From: Apodemus sylvaticus
Taxonomy: Eukaryota; Chordata; Mammalia; Rodentia; Muridae
DNA: 64,000 nt
Reading direction: 5' to 3'
Assembly: GCF_947179515.1 (NCBI RefSeq)
Contig: NC_067476.1
Coordinates: forward strand, 55,754,074-55,818,073
This document shows positions 57,824 through 64,000 of the stretch, piece after piece. Within the stretch, counting starts at the first letter, position 1; each line of letters opens with the position of its first letter. The notes below the pieces were generated by a model that was given only the letters and a program-made list of their open reading frames with translations, did no database searches and was not told the DNA's origin. A program made the translations under genes and the position numbers.

Positions 57824-60574
57824 CAGAGATATCTCCCTCTGGCTTCTGCCATCAAATTGTACAGTATTTAAATAGGAGGACGTCTCTCCTTGATTATCTC
57901 CAAATGCACCCACAGCAGCTAAGACAGGAAATCAAGACCTCAAACCTGGAATTCAAATTGGCTTTGATCTCACTGAGGCCTTATAAGTTGTCCCAACACT
58001 GACGAGAAGAAGAGAAAACTAAAGAACAATAGCCAAAGCATTGTTCTCTATAGTAATAAACTTTGTTTGCCATGCATAGGCTAAATACATATGGGATGTT
58101 ACTGGTGCATCAGCTTGAAGACTGGTTACCTGATTAACCAAAGGAAAACAAAGTGAGGAAATAGGGTCTGCAGGTTGTCAGCACACAGCACAGCTACAAC
58201 ACCAGAGTGCCCCATTCTCTCCTGGTTAACACTCCTTCGTTTATGTGAGTTATTTATGAAGAGTCAGAGTTCTTTCTTTGGCTGGATAGAAGTGCTGTCC
58301 TTGAGTCATGAGCATTACCTGGAATAGAAATGCCTCATTGGCCCAGGGGGGACCCTAAGGACTCTCCTCCTTACATAGATTTCTCTTCCCCTCCCTGAGC
58401 AATGAAATTCTACCTCCAGAAAAGCCCATACCCTCAAGTCACTGAGTTTTTTATACACAGCATCTTCTTCCGCTTTCAGCTGGCCCCTTCCCCCACGTTC
58501 TCATGGACTGGACTGCACCATGGGCTGTGCGCATCCTCCTCCTCCATCTTCTCCCTTCTCTCAGCACTTCTCTCTCCCTTCTCTTCCCTTCCCCTCCATT
58601 CCCTGGTCTTCAATCTCCATGTGACCCTGAACAATAATCCTATTACATCCCTGAACTCTCTCCAGGACATTCATCTCCATCCACCTTTTTAATGGCATTG
58701 TTAATGATTTGAAGGGAGTAAATCACAGTCAAGATAATGGCTGCAAAAAATTAATAGACATGATTTTTATGATATAATATACTAGTGTACTAATCGTGAG
58801 AACAGTTAATTGAAAAGCACTAAATATTTTATTATCCATTCAGCATTCTGTTTATTCTTTCTCCCATTCTGAACTTTTTACCTATTATTCTTTCGTAATT
58901 TCCCATAAAGGGAAACTGCCGAGTAAGATAAAGGGGATTCTAATCTCTACATCTAATTACAGAAATGAGTAAATCACCATTTAACATGTCATAATCTTAA
59001 GAAAAAGGAGCAAGGCACAATTCAAGGAGAAGCTAATGCCCTAAGCTTGGGAGACATCTAATGTAACTGAAGAACTGTTGAAATACCTTTAAAAAAAAAT
59101 GGAGCCTTTTTTTTTCTTTCTTCCTAATTCTAAAGAAAGAGTATCCATAATCATTTTCATGGACAGTGTTTTCCATTAACTGGATTTTTACTGGGTTTCT
59201 TGACTGTGGGTCATGAGCCAGGGAAGGAGCAGCGCTGGCTGTTCCTTCATCCTATAGCTTTAGCCTCAAGAAGACGGGGTCTGACAGAGAGTACACAAAC
59301 AATATAGTGCACAACTCTGGAATCCTGTTCCCTTTAGGACTGCTGTGCGTCCATTCGCATAATTCTCCCCAACTGGACCATTCACCTTTCCACCATTAGA
59401 TTACCAACGCAGCCTCCCCTCAAGTGAAGTCACTCTATTTTCACATCTAATAAATGTCAGTAAAGACTCAGCACTCAGACCTGATGGTTAGTTTACAAAG
59501 CAGTTGGATTTTGTTTTGTTTCTTGGATTGGGGAGAGGATAAAAACCATCATACCGTATAAATTCTTGAAACCCAACAATCCTCACCCACGCTCGCTGCC
59601 ATCATCTTCATCTCTGAGGAAGTGAGATGGCAGGCTTCCAGGCTGGGTCCACTCACGCAGAGCTGGCTTCAAGCTCCATTGTCAAACGCGCAGTTTCCCT
59701 TTGATTCTTCCACCCTCCCTCTTGCTGGCTGCGCTCTCATTCATCAGGCCAACCCATCACCATCTCCCACCATACCCCTAATCCCACCTACCACCATACT
59801 CCTGCTTACCACTACCCAACCACTGGACCATGGCTTTTCCTTTCCAGGATTCTTAGAGACTGGAGAGAAGATGATTGTTGGAATTTCAAGCTCCTGGAGA
59901 CAGTCTTTTGTTACTAATCCCTGAACCTAAAAGAATTTCAGAATTATCTAGGAGCCTGTTACATATACCAACTCTAGAGTCTGTGCTACAGAGTTTGGGT
60001 TCCCTGAAGAACAGCAAGAATCTGCCCCAGTGATTTATCACCACCAACCAGGAATGGCCAAGGGAAGGGAAAGGAAGTGAAGAGAGTCATCCCCACAGTC
60101 TCCCATGTAAGATCCTTCCCAAACACCAGTACGTTGTTGATGCCTGGAATGGGAACTGGAGGGGTTAATTTCCTAGAAAAGGTAGAATCCGAAATAACAT
60201 GTTCATGACAGAGAAATAAATCAGTGGTATTAGCCATGGCCACAGATTGCACTAAACAGCATGCTATCTCCAACTCAATCAGCTGATCTCTCCAAATTAA
60301 GATGTTTGATCAGCTAATTGTATCAAGAAAGAAAATGGCATTGGCTCTTTTTAATTTCTTCATTATTATAAAAGGCAGGATTTATAGGTATGCATAATGG
60401 CCTTTCCTTTCCTTCCCCAGAAACAAGAGTGAACACTAAACCTGACTGGCTCCTAAACCACCTCCTTGTCTAGGAAGGCTAGTCAGTAAACTCCCGGGAT
60501 CTGCTTTTTTTCTGCACACTTGTACTGAGGTCTTAGATAAGCTATCATGCTCAACGTTTTTCTCATCTCTTTAC
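57824..60574. other. repeat-poor unique block
   Basis: About 2.7 kb with no recognised mobile element. Pyrimidine-rich at 58.48-58.62 and 59.70-59.83 kb. Short open frames (58402-58692, 59622-59924, 59986-60273) have no domain. The stretches 58.70-59.00 and 60.28-60.38 kb are TAAT-rich. Confidence 0.4.
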
Positions 60575-60656
60575 ATGGGGTCTGAGGATCTGAGTTCAGA
60601 TCCTCAGGCTTGTGTGACAAGAACTTGACTGACTGAGTCATCTCCCCAGTCCCCTG
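60575..60656 (-). mobile_element. B4/ID-type SINE head fragment
   Basis: Antisense ACATGGGGTCTGAGGATCTGAGTTCAGATCCTC, GACAAGAACTTGACTGACTGAGTCATCTCCCCAGTCCC is the reversed tRNA-like head. Confidence 0.7.
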
Positions 60657-61476
60657 AAAGTAGGTTCTTACTCCAACTCCACAGCTCTCCCTTTCAGGGA
60701 GCCTCTCTTAACATCTACAAAAGGGCCGTCATAGCACCTAACCGACTGAAAGTGAATCATTAGGCCCCTGGATGTCTCAAGGTCTCTTTCAACACCTTGG
60801 TCTCTATTCAGCCAGTCCCCTCCGATTAAAGATGTCAAATGCAAATGAGGATGCTGTGGTTCAAGTGTGATTGATTTAAGGGTTTTTTTTTATATCATAG
60901 TAAATTTCTATCTCAATAATAGATAATTATAATGCAATTAGACACATTATGATGATAAATTAAGGCTCTGATCATCTGAACCATGACAACTGTTATTTGC
61001 TGAAGAAATAATGCCAGTGAGTTTCCAGATAGCCAAAGGTGGTTAAGCACAGCTTGGATGACCCTTGAGGGGTTGAAGAGGGGATTCAAGTATTGAGTGG
61101 TTATAACTTATACCCTCAAGGACTCTTCCAACCTTAGAGTCTCATCCTAAACACTACTCATTATTACTCAAGTGTTATTAATAACAATCTGTCCCTTTTT
61201 TTGCTGAAAGATGCATCCTGAAAATTTATATTCTAGCAAACCAAATCATACTTCATTTTCAATTACTGTGATCCCACTGCTCTAGGGAATGGAGACTCCA
61301 CCACTTTGAAAGCAAATGACTATTCATTGATGTGGGATAAAAAAAAAAACCTCATTTACCTACATCTGATTTTTTTTCAAGATGTATACACTTGAACAAT
61401 GAAGAGAGATTTAAACTTTATGAGAAGATAAAGTTATACACTGGGGTAATTGAAAGGATTTTTGTGACCCCCCACC
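60657..61476. other. repeat-free unique DNA
   Basis: No mobile element recognised. Contains the candidate element at 60.80-61.03 kb. Confidence 0.4.
60800..61030. promoter_or_regulatory. candidate conserved non-coding element with octamer site
   Basis: Contains a perfect octamer ATGCAAAT (60839-60846, POU-factor type), TAATTA (60924-60929), GCAATTAG, GATGATAAATTAAGG and TGTTATTTGCTG in repeat-free sequence. The enhancer role is inferred. Confidence 0.35.
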
Positions 61477-61798
61477 TGTCATGGTTTGTATCAGTTGGCC
61501 CAGGGAGTAGCACTATTAGAAGGTGTGGCCCTGTTGGAGTAGGTGTATCACTGTGGGTGTGGGCTTTAAGACCCTCATCCTAGCTGCCTGGAAGTCAGTA
61601 TTCTGCTAGCAACCTTCAGATGAAGGTGTAGAACTCTCAGCTCCTTCGTGTATCATACCTGCCTGGATGCTACCATGTTCCCGCCTTGATGATAATGGAC
61701 TGAATCTCTGAACTTGTAAGCCAGCCCCAGTTAAATGTTGTCCTTATAAGAGTTGCCATGGTCATGCTGTCTGTTCACATCAGTGAAACCCTAAGACA
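61477..61798 (+). mobile_element. solo LTR, rodent MaLR (MT/ORR1 group), intact target duplication
   Basis: TGTCATGGTTTGTATCAGTTGG start, GGGAGTAGCACTATTAGAAGGTGTGGCCC, CTAGCTGCCTGGAAGTCAG, GCCTTGATGATAATGGACTG, AGCCAGCCCCAGTTAAATG, ATAAGAGTTGCCATGGTCATG, and CCCTAAGACA end. TG..CA ends are flanked by identical CCACC words (61472-61476 and 61799-61803). Length 322, no internal sequence. Confidence 0.93.
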
Positions 61799-61803
61799 CC
61801 ACC

Positions 61804-62118
61804 CAAAGCAATTTTTTCATAACTGTAAGTACAACAGCAGATTCTTTGCTTATCTTCATTACATAATTTCCAAGACAATATTACCCTTGGCATATGACAA
61901 ACAATACAGGATCAAACAAACCAACATCATCATTATTGCTAAAATACTAAAACCACAGTCTGACACCACTTTGTCTGAATTAACTGTTTTAAAGCCATAA
62001 CCTGCCAAGCAGGTTCAGATGCCCTTACTGCTGACAGCAAGCTTATGGTCCTCCCCCTAGTTTCCTCTCCTCCCCACCTTCCTCTCTTCTCCTTCCCTTT
62101 GCTCTGTTGTTGCTGTCA
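61804..62118. other. unique DNA, nothing recognised
   Basis: No repeat or gene recognised. Confidence 0.4.
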
Positions 62119-62119
62119 T

Positions 62120-62232
62120 TATTGTTGTTAGAGTTGTAGTCTCACTCTGTAGCCCAGGATGGCTTAAAACTCACTATGTAGCCCAGGCTAGCTTTGAATT
62201 TATCTCCCGTTCCAGTTTTGCACCAGTCACTT
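62120..62232 (-). mobile_element. B1-type SINE, diverged
   Basis: Antisense AGTCTCACTCTGTAGCCCAGGATGGC and ACTCACTATGTAGCCCAGGCTAGCTTTGAATT are B1 landmarks. Confidence 0.75.
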
Positions 62233-63407
62233 TTACTTCATCATTCTTGACTGGACTTAGTAGTAAAATGATAACTATACACAAAATATAAAATATATAG
62301 TTATATGCAGATGGAAAGTAAGAATCGCAATATTTATATTTTCAAGAGAGCGAAAGCTGGGAAAATTGACAAGCCACTCTCTTTTACTCTTGGCAATGTG
62401 CATGAGCACACTGAACTGGCACCTCCCAGCAAACCTCCTGTGCAGCAGAAGCAACATCGAAGAACAGGCAGACAGACAGGAAAGGCGATCTATATCTACC
62501 CACAGAGTATTCCATTTAAAGCAAGGGCTGACGTTGAATACACAGAGGCGTAGAGCAGCCCAGTGTCGTAAAGAGCTGGCTCCACTGTCGTAAACTTGGA
62601 CCCCCCCCCCCTTCCTACACCTGATGCTTGTCCAAATGGCTGGCTCCTTGTAATTCACCAGCCTCTGAATCATCATGATGCCTTCTGTTTAAAATTTATT
62701 GGTAAACAAACCAAAGAGCTTTCCAGCAGAACTGGATCAATACCTTGAAATCTCTCTAGAAGATAGAAAAGGTAATCTTCCATTGTTCAGACCGATGGCT
62801 ACATTTTTCCTTTAGTCCTGATATGGACGCCAGCAGGAATTTTCCTGCAGAGGCTGCCCCACAGCCTGGCAAAGGAGTTCTAACAGGGCGTGTGGAATGT
62901 TTTTTCTTAAAAGAGTTTTAAAGCCCTATATCTTGCCCCCCCCCCAAAAAATATACAAATTCTTCTAAAATCTAATCTCCATGCAGGCTCCTGTAAACAC
63001 GGATATTGTAACACATACTTTCAAAGGTAACAAAGGTAGCAAGCTTAGCGTTCCTGGGAAGATTCGGAGAAAGGAATTCTCTAGCATTAGTACATATCTG
63101 CTGCTGAGGGTTATCCCAGGGCACAGAAATCAGCATAAAGTTACTACCCTGTCAGAAAGATACTTGGCAACTCTCAAGATTAGAATTTATAAGTAAACAA
63201 GCTGCTAAAAATACAACCTGTGTGCGGTCTGTGGTTTTGATGGGAAAAAAGCAAAAAAATGAGAAGATTTTTTTCATGAACACACGAGGCCTTACACACC
63301 TCCAAAAACAGTGTCTCCCTCAAAGCAAGAATCTTAAAGGCTACATTATTTCCCATGGTACGTATATTATTCAAAAACTTTTACTTTATTTTATTTATTA
63401 TCTTGGT
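62233..63407. other. unique DNA, nothing recognised
   Basis: Contains homopolymer C runs at 62601-62611 and 62937-62944. The 133-codon minus-strand open frame at 62275-62676 overlaps plus-strand frames and shows no domain. Confidence 0.4.
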
Positions 63408-63409
63408 TT

Positions 63410-63565
63410 TCTATTTATTTTTCGAGATGGTTTTACTGTGTAGCTCTGGCTGTCTTAGGACTCACCCTGTACACCAGGATGGCCTTGAACTCACAGAGAT
63501 CCACCTGCCTCTGCCTCCCAAATGCTGGGATTAAGAGTTTACACCACCACTGCCTGCCTGTTATC
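63410..63565 (-). mobile_element. B1 SINE, near full length
   Basis: Antisense TTTTTCGAGATGGTTTTACTGTGTAGC, GGATGGCCTTGAACTCACAGAGATCCACCTGCC and AAATGCTGGGATTAAGAGT. Confidence 0.92.
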
Positions 63566-63581
63566 TTTTTAAATTATTTAT

Positions 63582-63722
63582 TTATTTTTATTTATGTCTC
63601 CATGAGGATCTCCTGGTATTATAGACAGTTGTGAGCTGCCATGTGGATGCTACAAATTGAACCCAGGTCCTTTGTAAGAGCAGCTACTGTTCTTAACAAT
63701 TGTGCCATCTTGCCAGCAACCA
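63582..63722 (-). mobile_element. B3/B2-type SINE
   Basis: Antisense ACAGTTGTGAGCTGCCATGTGGATGC, TTGAACCCAGGTCC, AAGAGCAGCTACTGTTCTTAACAATTGTGCCATCTTGCC. Adjacent to the B1 in the same orientation. Confidence 0.88.
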
Positions 63723-63840
63723 AAAAAAAAAAAAAATTCTTAAGAGGAGCTATATTCTACACACAGGAATGTTCTACTGCAAAACTGTTTGTTATAGATT
63801 TCATTCCCCTGAGTGATTGATTTTGTTAAAGACTACAAAA
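63723..63840. other. short unique interval after a poly-A run
   Basis: A-run at 63723-63736, otherwise nothing recognised. Confidence 0.4.
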
Positions 63841-63980
63841 TCACTGGGGCACAGTAGCTCATCCTTTTAAAACCTGTGCCCAGGAGACAGGGGTGTGAAA
63901 ACTACTGTAGATTCAAGGCACACCTATGATGGAGAATGAAAATGCTGCCCCAAAAGTTAAACAAACAAACAAAAAACCCC
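63841..63980 (+). mobile_element. B1-type SINE, diverged
   Basis: CACTGGGGCACAGTAGCTCATCC, GCCCAGGAGACAGGGG and GATTCAAGGCACACC keep the B1 order, with an (AAAC)n tail at 63960-63975. Confidence 0.6.
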
Positions 63981-64000
63981 AAATTACTGAAATCTAGGTT

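Noticed and set aside
62275..62676. 133-codon minus-strand open frame as a possible small gene
   Set aside because: No domain recognised; plus-strand frames of 75-82 codons overlap it, and nothing indicates a promoter or exon borders.
1..64000. A multi-gene or otherwise undescribed functional system
   Set aside because: No intact gene, operon-like grouping, reverse transcriptase, transposase or RNA gene is visible. The content is rodent intergenic or intronic DNA, and a novel system would be overclaiming.

Overview
The window is nuclear DNA from a muroid rodent. The evidence is the repeat content: 7SL-derived B1 SINEs, tRNA-derived B2/B3 SINEs, B4-type (ID+B1) dimeric SINEs, rodent MaLR-type solo LTRs, rodent L1 3' ends, a URR1-like hAT MITE, and very long CA/GA/GAAA/GATA microsatellites. 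I did not notice rat-type young ID elements, so a mouse-like or other non-Rattus muroid is more likely, but I cannot fix the species. Repeat subfamily names come from memory, not from a library search.

I find no intact protein-coding gene and no structural RNA gene. Every open frame I examined is short. The longer ones lie inside microsatellites (16.8-17.1, 35.0-35.3 and 53.3-53.7 kb), inside LTRs or SINEs, or in unique DNA without exon structure. The only gene-derived sequence is a broken processed copy of ribosomal protein L29 at 56.44-57.07 kb. The window is therefore best read as intergenic or deep intronic DNA.

Layout. 0-5.8 kb: mixed unique DNA with a B4 SINE, old L2 and LTR-like relics and an L1 3' end. 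5.8-13.5 kb: repeat-poor, AT-rich unique DNA with only a GT microsatellite, one URR1 MITE and an L2 relic; it holds several TAATTA-bearing stretches that look like conserved non-coding (enhancer-type) DNA. 13.5-15.7 kb: dense SINE cluster plus a rodent medium-reiterated repeat. 16-24 kb: a CACCC-rich minisatellite, compound microsatellites, a G-quadruplex motif, three LTR-like elements and an L1 3' end. 24-31 kb: repeat-poor, with a long L2 relic and more enhancer-like candidates. 31-39 kb: SINEs, a 320-bp GACA/CACAGA microsatellite, and a candidate element with a full CRE palindrome near 34.5 kb. 39-46 kb: mostly unique DNA with a few SINEs and an MLT1 relic. 46-57 kb: accessory-rich, with a GGGTT array, nested SINE-in-L1, an 18-bp tandem expansion, a G-tract/Z-DNA cluster, a 464-bp polypurine tract grown from a B1 tail, a 200-base assembly gap, LTRs and the RPL29 retrocopy. 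57-64 kb: unique DNA with possible regulatory blocks, one solo LTR with intact target duplication, and SINEs at the right edge.

Nothing here behaves as a multi-gene system. The most informative objects are structural: an apparent RPL29-B1 chimeric retrocopy, a snap-back hairpin at the base of the GAAA tract, and several blocks of repeat-free DNA that may be long-range enhancers of a developmental gene outside the window.
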